A stretch of DNA of 37,302 nt from contig DFDL01000046.1 of NCBI GenBank assembly GCA_002367715.1, positions 5,290 through 42,591 on the forward strand, given 5' to 3'. The position numbers and the translations under genes were made by a program. Of the stretch, positions 7,169 to 15,567 are shown in pieces. The notes under the pieces were generated by a model. It did no database searches. It was not told the DNA's origin and worked only from the letters and a program-made list of their open reading frames with translations. Each line of letters starts with the position of its first letter. Positions within the stretch are counted from its first letter, which is position 1. The DNA is from Actinobacteria bacterium UBA3028 (GTDB lineage Bacteria > Actinomycetota > Actinomycetes > Nanopelagicales > Nanopelagicaceae).

Positions 7169-8542
7169 TTATAGTTTCTTGCGGAGCAACGCCATAAACA
7201 TAGAATCTGAGCCATCTAAATGTGTCCAAAGTTGAAGTGTTCCATCGGCTAGAACCCCTGTTGAACCAGCAGGGGAAAACTCAGAGATATCCATAAGTTC
7301 TAGATCCTTGAATCTATGTTTAGCATCAAGTATCTGAGCCTTAGTCTCAGCCAGAAGAGGTGAGCATGTTGCAAATCCGATTATGCCTCCTGGATTTAAC
7401 ATCTGGTATGCCGAATCAATTAGATCACGCTGGAGTGGAATCAACTCTTTGAGATCATTTAGAGATCGTCGCCACCTGGCTTCGGGTCTGCGGCGTAGAG
7501 CGCCTAACCCACTACAAGGAGCATCTATCAAGATTCGATCATATTTGATTGGGAAGTCTTCGAATTTGCGTCCATCAAAACTTATGATCTGCGAAGCCGG
7601 AAGAACCCTTGCCACTAGTTCGGCGCGATGTTTCGTTGGTTCATTGGCTGTAAAGCTAACTTCCGGCGCCGACACCTTTAGAATGTTATTAATAAGTGCC
7701 GCTTTTCCGCCAGGTCCAGCGCATAAATCCAACCAATTGGCTGCGCTCTCATCTAGCGTTGCAGCAAAAATTTCTGCAACTAACTGCGAGCCCATATCTT
7801 GGATGCCAGCTCGCTTATCCTTAACTGCAGGGTAATCATTTGGTTGGTGATCAGAGAGAATTGAATATTCCCCGAATGGCAGTTTGGTGCCACCTGTTGC
7901 AAGTATTTCCTCAACGGTAGATTTTCCTGGCCATACGACGATATGTGGAGCAACTGGAATATTGTTAACCTCGAGAAGCCGCTCAACGCTCCCCCAATCT
8001 TTTAATTGGTCGAAGTATGCGCCAATAATCCACTCTGGATGTGAATACAGAATTGATAATTTATATAGCTCTGAGACTGAGATGTTGCTTCGTAGCCGAT
8101 CAAAAATTCCGGTATCTGAGCTGATGCTGCGCAGAAGGGCATTGATGTAAGTCGCTTTAGACTCGCCGGCCACAGCTCGCGCAACCTCGACGCTCTCACT
8201 TACTGCAGCGTGTATTGGTACCCGCATCTCAAAAATCTGATGTATTCCCAGCCTTAAGAGATCGACAACTATGCCATCAAGCTCGGAGAATGGCCGATCT
8301 ATCTTTGAGCTAATTGCAAAATCATGCTTTCCCTGCATCCGAAGGGTTCCATAAGATAACTCAGTTGCAAATGCTCGGTCCCGCTCTTCTAAATTAGATT
8401 TTGCTAATAGCTCTGGTAGTCGCAAATTTGCGTAAGCACCTTCACGATTTACTTGAGAGACCAGATCGTATGCCAGCAGCCTTGCAGGATTTGGGCGAGG
8501 TTTACGAAATGCTCGCTTCTCTTTCGTACTATCGTTACTCAA
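7169..8542 (-). CDS. rsmB: 16S rRNA (cytosine-967-C5) methyltransferase RsmB (Sun/Fmu)
   Basis: A 457-residue RsmB that makes m5C967 in 16S rRNA using SAM. The N-terminal third (about 15-150) is the NusB-like RNA-binding domain. The C-terminal domain carries the SAM motif LDLCAGPGGK (271-280), motif IV DAPCSG (C343) and motif VI ATCSP (C393); the two cysteines are the release and nucleophile pair. The start is TTG, overlapping the end of fmt by 8 nt, so translation is probably coupled. The fmt-rsmB-rpe order is common in actinobacteria. Confidence 0.94.
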   Translation of the reverse strand: MSNDSTKEKRAFRKPRPNPARLLAYDLVSQVNREGAYANLRLPELLAKSNLEERDRAFATELSYGTLRMQGKHDFAISSKIDRPFSELDGIVVDLLRLGIHQIFEMRVPIHAAVSESVEVARAVAGESKATYINALLRSISSDTGIFDRLRSNISVSELYKLSILYSHPEWIIGAYFDQLKDWGSVERLLEVNNIPVAPHIVVWPGKSTVEEILATGGTKLPFGEYSILSDHQPNDYPAVKDKRAGIQDMGSQLVAEIFAATLDESAANWLDLCAGPGGKAALINNILKVSAPEVSFTANEPTKHRAELVARVLPASQIISFDGRKFEDFPIKYDRILIDAPCSGLGALRRRPEARWRRSLNDLKELIPLQRDLIDSAYQMLNPGGIIGFATCSPLLAETKAQILDAKHRFKDLELMDISEFSPAGSTGVLADGTLQLWTHLDGSDSMFMALLRKKL

Positions 8543-9452
8543 ACTTCGAGCCCTTAGTTAATCGAGCTCCCCGTGCAAAATCTGCGCCCGACATGCGTTT
8601 CTTGCCTGCTGGTAGAACTTCCATGACCTCTACAACGCTATCGCCGGTTCTTACCAACAATTTCTCTTCCACGATCTCTATCTCACCTGGCTCCGTCAGA
8701 GAATTAGGGATTAACACTTCATTTAGACCAAAGAGAGCAACACGTTCATCTACATAGTTACACCAAATGCCAGGATTATCGCAGAGCGCTCTATCCTGTC
8801 TCAATATTCGCTCTGTCGGCTCACTCCAATTAATCCGGGCCATATCCTTAGAAATCTTAGGCGCAAATGTTGCTCCGGTGAGCGGTTGCGGTGTTGCACG
8901 AGTCTTCCCAATTGTAGAGATAACTTCAAGAATATCTGGAGCCGCTAGTTCGCCGAGGCGTAATAAGAGTTCACTAGTTCGCTCGCTGCCTTCAAGTAGT
9001 ACCTCTCGCGAAAGATATACCGGCCCTGTGTCCATACCCTTATCCAACTTAAAGATTGTGTATCCAGTACTTGTTTCGCCATTCAAAATCGCCCATTGAA
9101 CCGGAGCTGCGCCACGCAATTTGGGAAGCACGGAAAAATGCAAATTTATCCAACCAAATCTAGGTCCATGCAGAAGCTCGACCGGAATTAGACGGCCATA
9201 GGCGACGGTAACAATTAACTGCGGTTGCGCTGATAAGAGGTGGCGATTTAGTTCGGATGTATCACTTGGTTTAGCAACTTCTAGACCAGCTGCTGTGGCC
9301 CAAGCTGCCAACTCATTTGCCTCAATCTTTTTTCCGCGTCCAGTTGGCTTGTCAGGATTTGTGATAATCGATCCAAGAGTATGTTCGCTCTTCAAAATCG
9401 AGTCAATCACCGGAAGTGATACTAGGGAGGAGGAAGCAACTGAGATTTGCAC
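8535..9452 (-). CDS. fmt: Methionyl-tRNA formyltransferase
   Basis: Formylates initiator Met-tRNA with 10-formyl-THF. With a GTG start at 9452 the protein has 305 residues, and MQISVASSSLVSLPVI aligns with the family start (M-R-I-V-F-A-G-T-P-E-F). A farther ATG at 9470 would overlap def and add six unrelated residues. The catalytic Asn and His lie in INLHFSVLPKLRGAAP (N103, H105), with the Asp in KGMDTG (D141). The C-terminal OB-like tRNA-binding domain follows. The usual GT in the first loop is replaced by SS. The GTG lies 1 nt after the def stop codon, so the two deformylation/formylation genes are coupled. Confidence 0.92.
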   Translation of the reverse strand: MQISVASSSLVSLPVIDSILKSEHTLGSIITNPDKPTGRGKKIEANELAAWATAAGLEVAKPSDTSELNRHLLSAQPQLIVTVAYGRLIPVELLHGPRFGWINLHFSVLPKLRGAAPVQWAILNGETSTGYTIFKLDKGMDTGPVYLSREVLLEGSERTSELLLRLGELAAPDILEVISTIGKTRATPQPLTGATFAPKISKDMARINWSEPTERILRQDRALCDNPGIWCNYVDERVALFGLNEVLIPNSLTEPGEIEIVEEKLLVRTGDSVVEVMEVLPAGKKRMSGADFARGARLTKGSKFE

Positions 9453-9453
9453 T

Positions 9454-10014
9454 CTATAGCGCCAAGCCATTTGTTGAGTGCGGGCTGAATTTGAAGGTAG
9501 GGGTATTTCCTAAAACACTGACTTGCCCAAACCATTCTGAGTTTCGGATATCTGCCATAGCAATCTTGCGTTCACTTGCGACCAAGCGATCGATAAATAC
9601 GATTCCATTTAGATGATCCGTCTCATGCTGCAAGACTCTAGCTAAAAGTTCGGTGCCTTCGATAGTTACTGGTTCGCCATGCATGTTAAATCCCTTAGCA
9701 ACAGCTCGAAGGGCTCGAGGCGTCTCATAAGTTAAACCAGGGAAACTGAGACAACCCTCTTCACCATCTTGCAGATCAGTTGAAAGATCAAGAGATGGAT
9801 TAATTAAGTGGCCACCACCCTCTTCAATATCCCAGACAAAAACTTGTAGTGATACCCCAATTTGTGGAGCTGCCAGTCCTGCACCAGGCGCTTCGTGCAT
9901 TGTTTCGGTTAGATCAGATACGAGATTGCGTAGCTCTCTATCGAAAACAGTTACTTGCATAGCCGGGGTTGTTAGAACCGGATCTCCAAATAGCCGTATC
10001 GCCTGAACGCTCAT
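9454..10014 (-). CDS. def: Peptide deformylase
   Basis: A 186-residue metalloprotease that removes the N-formyl group from nascent proteins. All three motifs are present: GAGLAAPQ (44-51), EGCLS with metal ligand C88, and QHETDH with ligands H130 and H134 and catalytic E131. It is paired with fmt, the enzyme that adds the formyl group. The ATG has no Shine-Dalgarno; a TAGAAT box ends 6 nt upstream, pointing to a leaderless mRNA separate from priA. Confidence 0.96.
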   Translation of the reverse strand: MSVQAIRLFGDPVLTTPAMQVTVFDRELRNLVSDLTETMHEAPGAGLAAPQIGVSLQVFVWDIEEGGGHLINPSLDLSTDLQDGEEGCLSFPGLTYETPRALRAVAKGFNMHGEPVTIEGTELLARVLQHETDHLNGIVFIDRLVASERKIAMADIRNSEWFGQVSVLGNTPTFKFSPHSTNGLAL

Positions 10015-10020
10015 GATCCA

Positions 10021-10026
10021 ATTCTA
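10021..10026 (-). promoter_or_regulatory. -10 box for leaderless def-fmt-rsmB transcript
   Basis: TAGAAT is followed by exactly 6 nt and the def ATG, in the 33-nt gap between priA and def. No -35 is evident. Confidence 0.5.
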
Positions 10027-10047
10027 ATATAACGACTTGCTAATCTC

Positions 10048-11949
10048 CTAAATGGAGTACGGGTCCATTCTGATGCTCAATGCTTTTAGGCCCTTCAAGG
10101 AGCGATATCGCACAAACCCTTCGATAAATTGTGAGAATTCAAGAGTATTTGATATTTCACATCGCAAGATCAATTTTGAATCTGAAGTTTGATATTTTGT
10201 ACTCGTAGTTCTATCTACAACTGAAACTTGTGAAAAAAGTATATTACCTTCAATCGCTCTAGCGACACCTTGAATATCTGAACTTGGACCTTCTACGATA
10301 GCTATTCGATAATTAGGAGCAAGTTTGGAACTATTACGCTCCTCTAACTCCGTCTTGGCCAACGAATATGAATCCCCACGCAAGATTCCTTGTGATATTG
10401 GATGATCGGATGGCAAATCTAGATAGATTGCGCAACCTGCAATATCGCCAATGCGGTTGATGTTTTCAAATATTGATCGCCTTGCAGACTCTAAACTACG
10501 GAGATCTACTCGATTAGTTAGATTGCCAAGTGAGAGCATTACTACTGCTGCATATTCTCCCTTTGGCTCGCACCCGTAACTAGCAACAACCATCTGAGCT
10601 TGCGAACTCTCTGGCAACATATCAATTCTCGATCCACCTTTACTAAGTAGGACTTTTGTTCCTGGTACAGCCTTACCAAGCTCTTCAACGTAGCGACTAG
10701 AACCCCTTGCAATAGCCCGAATAATCTTGCCTGAGCACCACTTGCACTCCCATTGATCAAAGCTCTTATCGCAAATTGCGCAATGTGGAGCCGAAGCTTT
10801 AGTCGGTAGGTATAGCTTTCCGCCGCATTCGCATTTAGATTGGTTGCGGCAGTTCTGACAGGCGATGGCGCTCACATATCCAGTTTCTGCCATGACTACA
10901 AGTACATTTCCGAGTTTGAGGCCAGTCTTTATTGTTCCGATTTCAGATATGCGTCCATCGCTGAAGTGATATTTACTTCGGTTGATAGCTTTATTTTTGG
11001 CTCTCTCATTCAAGCTCAACCAACCTACCTCTGACAATCGAACTACTTCCAAACTTGGGCTCTGGGATACGAATTCAAGGTTCATCTGTGAGCTTCGAAG
11101 GAGTGCGACATCCCTTGTGTTCCAGCCGGGATGTCTTCGTTCATACATAGATTCATCACCATCGTTGTAGAGCAATACTGTCGAGCCGTGTGCGAGTGGT
11201 GTAAAGATTGCACTTCGAGTACCAATAATTAACCGGGGTCTCTCAAAGCGGGAGCGTAGAAAACTCTCATATCTCTCTGACTTCTCCCCCGTAGATGTCA
11301 AAATTATTGGTTCCACAATAAATCTGTGGGAAGAGAGCTGGATGAGATCGCGTTCGTCAGGGACAATGACAAGTAATTGAAGATCTAATGAATTCTTCGA
11401 GAGCAACTCATCAATTCTCTCTACCAATCCATCTTGTTCAACGATTATCGTTAATTTTCTACTGCGCAATTTATTTGGCTCTTGATTTTGTGTGATCAAA
11501 TCCCCCTGAGCATCTGGACGTTTTTCCGTGAGGTATCTAGTTTCAGCAGCAAGACTTCTACTCGGTATTGCAGATTTAATAAGATCCCAAGGCTTGCAGG
11601 CATATCTCTCACAGACCGCGCTTACAAGGGTTATGAGATCAGGGGTCAAAAGTGCTAGAGGCGTGAGGACTTTGCTAATGCTCTTAAGTTTTCCTGAAGT
11701 ATCTGAGATTGCTTTACGAGAGGTTACATATCCCATCTTTACCTCACTACCAAAGGGAACTTTTACTAGAACCCCTGGCTGGATTACATCTTCAAGCTCT
11801 AGTGGTACTAAATAATCAAAGATATCCGGAAGATGAAAGACTCCGGTATCAACACAAATTTCAGCAATCGGATCTACTTTGGTTATCGCAACGATTTTGG
11901 GTGAGCGTTGCGCTTTTAGGCGCAGTGGCTTTACCTGCGCCACTTCCAT
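10048..11949 (-). CDS. priA: PriA-like primosomal protein, degenerate helicase
   Basis: A 633-residue PriA homologue of the actinobacterial type. The N-terminal DNA-binding domain is recognisable (FDYLVPLELEDVIQPGVLVKVPFG, here noted by its ends FDYLVP and VPFG). The ATPase core is degenerate: I find no Walker A, and the DEEH box is replaced by YNDGDE (261-266), although GTRSAIFTP (243-251) remains. The zinc cysteines are intact at 364, 367, 373, 375, 390, 393, 402 and 405. It probably acts as a fork-binding or loader protein without helicase activity. Its ATG follows directly on the metK stop codon. Confidence 0.88.
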   Translation of the reverse strand: MEVAQVKPLRLKAQRSPKIVAITKVDPIAEICVDTGVFHLPDIFDYLVPLELEDVIQPGVLVKVPFGSEVKMGYVTSRKAISDTSGKLKSISKVLTPLALLTPDLITLVSAVCERYACKPWDLIKSAIPSRSLAAETRYLTEKRPDAQGDLITQNQEPNKLRSRKLTIIVEQDGLVERIDELLSKNSLDLQLLVIVPDERDLIQLSSHRFIVEPIILTSTGEKSERYESFLRSRFERPRLIIGTRSAIFTPLAHGSTVLLYNDGDESMYERRHPGWNTRDVALLRSSQMNLEFVSQSPSLEVVRLSEVGWLSLNERAKNKAINRSKYHFSDGRISEIGTIKTGLKLGNVLVVMAETGYVSAIACQNCRNQSKCECGGKLYLPTKASAPHCAICDKSFDQWECKWCSGKIIRAIARGSSRYVEELGKAVPGTKVLLSKGGSRIDMLPESSQAQMVVASYGCEPKGEYAAVVMLSLGNLTNRVDLRSLESARRSIFENINRIGDIAGCAIYLDLPSDHPISQGILRGDSYSLAKTELEERNSSKLAPNYRIAIVEGPSSDIQGVARAIEGNILFSQVSVVDRTTSTKYQTSDSKLILRCEISNTLEFSQFIEGFVRYRSLKGLKALSIRMDPYSI

Positions 11950-13143
11950 TTACTTTGCGGCAGCTTCTTTTAGTGCGGCAGCGCGATCTATACGCTCCCA
12001 TGTGAAATCTGGTAACTCCCGGCCGAAGTGTCCATATGAAGCGGTCTGCGCATAGATTGGCCGCAGTAAATTCAAATCTCGAATTATTGCCGCTGGTCGA
12101 AGGTCAAATACCACACCGACGGCGCTAACAATTTTTTCGACCGCTACCGTATTTGTCCCAAAGGTCTCAATGAAGAGTCCAACTGGTTGCGCCTTACCAA
12201 TTGCATAAGCAACTTGCACCTCACATCGCTTGGCCAACCCTGCGGCAACTACATTCTTGGCAATCCACCGCATTGCATAAGCCGCGCTGCGATCAACTTT
12301 TGATGGATCTTTTCCGGAGAAGGCGCCGCCGCCATGGCGAGCCATACCGCCATAGGTGTCAACGATAATTTTTCGACCAGTAAGCCCCGCATCACCCATT
12401 GGCCCACCAATTACAAATCGCCCAGTTGGGTTGATCAGAATTTGCAATTCTGAGGTATCTAGATCAATACCCGAAATTATTGGGTCGATTACTAACCGTT
12501 TAACATCAGGAGCTAACTGCTTCTCTAAATCTACATCCGGGCTATGTTGCGTGGAGATAACGATCGTGTTTAGCGCAACTGGCTTATCGCCGTCGTATTC
12601 AATAGTCACTTGAGTCTTGCCATCTGGACGTAGGTAAGTTACTTCACCACTTTTGCGAACATTTGATAGCTGCATAGATAATTTATGTGCCAATGAAATA
12701 GGAAGTGGCATTAGCTCTGCAGTATCATCACATGCATAACCAAACATCAAACCTTGATCGCCAGCGCCCTGGAGATCTAATGGATCTATGGAAGCACTCA
12801 CGCGCTTCTCAAATGCCCAATCCACACCTTGAGCTATGTCACTTGATTGTTGCCCAATAGAGAGTGAGACTCCGCAAGAATTTCCGTCAAAGCCCTTTTC
12901 GGATGAGTCATATCCAATCGCCAGAACAGTATCGCGCACGATATTCATAACATCTGCGTAACCATCTGTAGTAACTTCACCGGCGACGTGAACCTGTCCG
13001 GTAGTTATAAGTGTTTCCACTGCGACTCTACTCTTAGGATCCTGCGATAATAATGAATCCAAGATTGCATCTGAAATTTGATCTGCCATCTTATCTGGAT
13101 GGCCTTCAGTTACAGATTCTGAGGTGAATAAGCGTTTAGTCAT
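11950..13143 (-). CDS. metK: S-adenosylmethionine synthetase
   Basis: A 397-residue MAT that makes SAM from ATP and methionine; it is a cytosolic tetramer. Signatures: GHPDKMADQISDAILD near the N-terminus, the ATP-binding GAGDQGLMFGYA, the P-loop-like GGGAFSGKDPSKVDRSAAY, and conserved lysines and aspartates around them. It sits between coaBC and priA as in many actinobacteria. No Shine-Dalgarno precedes the ATG. A TAGGGT hexamer 6 nt upstream overlaps the coaBC stop and might act as a -10 for a leaderless message. No SAM riboswitch is visible. Confidence 0.97.
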   Translation of the reverse strand: MTKRLFTSESVTEGHPDKMADQISDAILDSLLSQDPKSRVAVETLITTGQVHVAGEVTTDGYADVMNIVRDTVLAIGYDSSEKGFDGNSCGVSLSIGQQSSDIAQGVDWAFEKRVSASIDPLDLQGAGDQGLMFGYACDDTAELMPLPISLAHKLSMQLSNVRKSGEVTYLRPDGKTQVTIEYDGDKPVALNTIVISTQHSPDVDLEKQLAPDVKRLVIDPIISGIDLDTSELQILINPTGRFVIGGPMGDAGLTGRKIIVDTYGGMARHGGGAFSGKDPSKVDRSAAYAMRWIAKNVVAAGLAKRCEVQVAYAIGKAQPVGLFIETFGTNTVAVEKIVSAVGVVFDLRPAAIIRDLNLLRPIYAQTASYGHFGRELPDFTWERIDRAAALKEAAAK

Positions 13144-13147
13144 TGGG

Positions 13148-14347
13148 TTACCCTAACTTAATTAAACTTCTATCGAGCAATAAATCCGCTAGCGTGTCTT
13201 TGCTCTGCCTTGAAACGCGAACCACTGATTTATCAATTTCAAGAATATAACCGCAAGTCTCATCGCTTCCAAATATCGCCCCGCCACTAACATCATTTAG
13301 GTAGAGAACTTGTACGCCTTTAGCCACGAGTTTCGTATTCGCAGCAGCAAGATCTTCTACTCCAGTCTCGGCGGCGAAGGCTACTAAGACTTGATCCACT
13401 CTCCGTCTTGCGCCTAATTCAGCAAGCAAATCAGAGTTCCTCTCTAGGGAAATATTGGAAAATTCTTTTTTCTTGATCTTCTCTGTAGCTAATTTGACTG
13501 GCTTAGCATCCGCAACAGCAGCGGCCATCAGAAGAATCTCGCAGCTATCAAATTCGATATCTAGCGCGCTCTCCAACTCTTGTGTAGATGAGACCTCAAT
13601 TATCTTGACCCCTTGCAACTCTGAGAGAAGAGCTTTAGAGATATTCGCAGCTATGAGAATAACCTCTGCGCCGCGATTTCGGGCAGCTTTAGCGATTGCA
13701 ATACCCTGCTTGCCACTTGAATTGTTGCCGATGTAACGAACAGGATCTATCGCCTCGCGAGTACCACCTGCGGTTACTAACACCTTGCGACCACGCAGAT
13801 CCGAATTAATTTCAGCGAATTTCGATATCTCTGAAATCAGCCTAGAGATGTCTGGATAGCGTCCAACTCCATAGTCATCACCAGTCATACGCCCTTCATC
13901 AGGTTCGATTACCAGATGGCCCCGCTCACGTAAAATGGAAACATTGGCCTGAGTTGCAGCGTTAAGCCACATTTGGGTGTGCATTGCAGGTATCAACACT
14001 ATAGGCGCACTACTTGCGCTAATGACGCTAGTTAATAAATCATCACACTGACCATTTGCGAGCTTTGCTAGAAGGTCAGCTGTAGTAGGGGCAACAACAA
14101 CAAGATCTGCGCGATCTGCCAATTTTATATGGGGGACGTCGTGAACATTGCTCCATAAATTCGTCGCAACTGAATTTCCTGATAACGCCTCCCAGGTGGC
14201 CGCACCTACAAAATTTAAACTCGCAACAGTAGGAATTACTTGAATCGAGAACCCAATATCTTGAAGCCTGCGCAATAACTCAGCAGACTTATATGCAGAA
14301 ATACCACCGCCGACGCCAAGAATTAAATTTCTACCCTGCAGCGTCAT
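13148..14347 (-). CDS. coaBC: Bifunctional phosphopantothenoylcysteine decarboxylase / phosphopantothenate-cysteine ligase
   Basis: A 399-residue fusion for two consecutive CoA steps. The N-terminal flavoprotein CoaC (about 1-185) starts LILGVGGGISAYKS and has the catalytic His in NVHDVPH and the substrate clamp PAMHTQMW. The C-terminal CoaB (about 188-399) starts KVLVTAGGTREAIDPVRYIGN and contains the conserved lysine region TEKIKKK. The length is normal. It lies 45 nt after rpoZ. The ribosome site is weak (AAAGAG next to the ATG). Confidence 0.96.
   Translation of the reverse strand: MTLQGRNLILGVGGGISAYKSAELLRRLQDIGFSIQVIPTVASLNFVGAATWEALSGNSVATNLWSNVHDVPHIKLADRADLVVVAPTTADLLAKLANGQCDDLLTSVISASSAPIVLIPAMHTQMWLNAATQANVSILRERGHLVIEPDEGRMTGDDYGVGRYPDISRLISEISKFAEINSDLRGRKVLVTAGGTREAIDPVRYIGNNSSGKQGIAIAKAARNRGAEVILIAANISKALLSELQGVKIIEVSSTQELESALDIEFDSCEILLMAAAVADAKPVKLATEKIKKKEFSNISLERNSDLLAELGARRRVDQVLVAFAAETGVEDLAAANTKLVAKGVQVLYLNDVSGGAIFGSDETCGYILEIDKSVVRVSRQSKDTLADLLLDRSLIKLG
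13150..13155 (-). promoter_or_regulatory. Possible -10 box for leaderless metK
   Basis: TAGGGT fits TAnnnT and ends 6 nt before the metK ATG, but it overlaps the last codons of coaBC, so coincidence is quite possible. Confidence 0.3.
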
Positions 14348-14392
14348 CTCTTTACTATCGCTTTATATCTGGAGAATTAAGGGCTGCAACTA

Positions 14393-14668
14393 CTACTTAA
14401 CAGTTGCTTCTGGGGCAACTGGCTCTAAGTTTTCGATGGTCAGCAAGCCTTCACTAATCTCACGCAGTGCGATTGATAGTGGCTTTTCGTGAACATAGGT
14501 GTCAACTAGTGGCCCAACATATTCGAGAAGACCCTCACCTAATTGAGAGTAGTAAGCATTAATCTGGCGTGCACGCTTCGCTGCATAGAGAACCAGGCTG
14601 TACTTTGAACCTGCTGCATCTAGTAGCTGATCGATTGGTGGGTTTGTAATGCCATCCATGCTTGTCAT
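14393..14668 (-). CDS. rpoZ: DNA-directed RNA polymerase omega subunit
   Basis: A 91-residue omega subunit that binds the beta-prime C-terminus and aids polymerase assembly. The conserved core runs from ITNPPIDQLLD through KYSLVLYAAKRARQIN to KPLSIALREISEG. The ATG overlaps the gmk stop codon (ATGA), and an AAGGAAAGG ribosome site lies just upstream. Its place after gmk is conserved across many bacteria. Confidence 0.95.
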   Translation of the reverse strand: MTSMDGITNPPIDQLLDAAGSKYSLVLYAAKRARQINAYYSQLGEGLLEYVGPLVDTYVHEKPLSIALREISEGLLTIENLEPVAPEATVK

Positions 14669-15555
14669 AACGGGCCTTTCCTAGTGGAAGTGGCCAAGGA
14701 TAGCAGTGCGAGGGCTACTTCTTCGACTCGGTGATTTATGAGGACTTCATCAAACTCGCTCGCGCATGCCATCTCTTCTTGGGCCAGTGCTAGTCGAGCT
14801 GCTCTGCGTTCCGGTGAGTCTGTACCTCGAATGGTGAGCCTGGAGACTAGCTCTTCCCACGAAGGTGGTGAGATAAATACCAATAGCGCCTGACCATCTC
14901 GCTTTCGTACCTGTCTTGCCCCAGCAATATCAATCTCCAAGAGCACATGTTTTCCTAAATTACGTCGCTCTTCTACTGGAACTCTGGGTGTTCCATATCT
15001 CGACCCAGCAAACTCGGCCCACTCTAGGAATTGATCTTCCTTAATCATTGCATCGAACTCTTGATCGCCTATGAAATGATAATCGTGACCATCGCGTTCA
15101 TTTTCACGAGGCTGCCTTGTCGTCATCGAAATACTTAACCAAACTTGTGGATGGCTACGTAGATGGGCGGTAATCGTACTTTTGCCAACGCCACCCGGCC
15201 CAGAGATAACAATCAATTTACCTCTTTGGCTCTCTACCTTATTCAAAATCATCTCACTTCTTAACTTTGTAATCTGGTGTATTCCGAGTCCCCCAATTCT
15301 ACGGGTCGGTGAGATTCCCGCCTTAGCCATAATAAGAAATGCTCGCCTCTGACCTATACCTGGAGTTGCATCAAGGAGTTGGGCAACTCGCATTCTGCGA
15401 ATTGAACTCCGTGGGTCATTTAAGACATCGAAAAAACTAAGCTCTGACCTGACAACAGCCTCTTTCACCTCACTACGCTCTCGCCTAGCCGATATCGCAA
15501 GAGCTCCTGACCTGGCAAGCTCATCTTTACTGCGTCTAGGTGGCCGATTCTCCAT
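14665..15555 (-). CDS. gmk: mIHF-guanylate kinase fusion protein
   Basis: One uninterrupted 296-residue frame holds two proteins that are normally separate. Residues about 11-104 match the actinobacterial integration host factor mIHF: a basic helix ALAISARRERSEVK, then MRVAQLLDATPGIGQ and the H2TH-type ISPTRRIGGLG (81-91). Residues about 112-296 are a full guanylate kinase (GMP + ATP to GDP + ADP): P-loop GPGGVGKST (119-127), SMTTRQPRENERDG, and the GMP-binding YHF region. In relatives mihF lies directly upstream of gmk, so gene fusion is a simple explanation. An internal ATG at 15252 (M102) has a weak AAGAAG upstream, so a separate kinase could also be made. The first ATG has no good ribosome site, 12 nt after pyrF. 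Confidence 0.9.
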   Translation of the reverse strand: MENRPPRRSKDELARSGALAISARRERSEVKEAVVRSELSFFDVLNDPRSSIRRMRVAQLLDATPGIGQRRAFLIMAKAGISPTRRIGGLGIHQITKLRSEMILNKVESQRGKLIVISGPGGVGKSTITAHLRSHPQVWLSISMTTRQPRENERDGHDYHFIGDQEFDAMIKEDQFLEWAEFAGSRYGTPRVPVEERRNLGKHVLLEIDIAGARQVRKRDGQALLVFISPPSWEELVSRLTIRGTDSPERRAARLALAQEEMACASEFDEVLINHRVEEVALALLSLATSTRKGPL

Positions 15556-15567
15556 AATTATTTGCGC

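Noticed and set aside
9453..9470. ATG start for fmt at 9470
   Set aside because: It overlaps def and adds six residues (MAWRYR) before the conserved family start. GTG 9452 fits better, though the ATG cannot be excluded.
13144..13155. SAM riboswitch or S-box before metK
   Set aside because: coaBC ends 4 nt upstream of the metK start, leaving no room for an aptamer.
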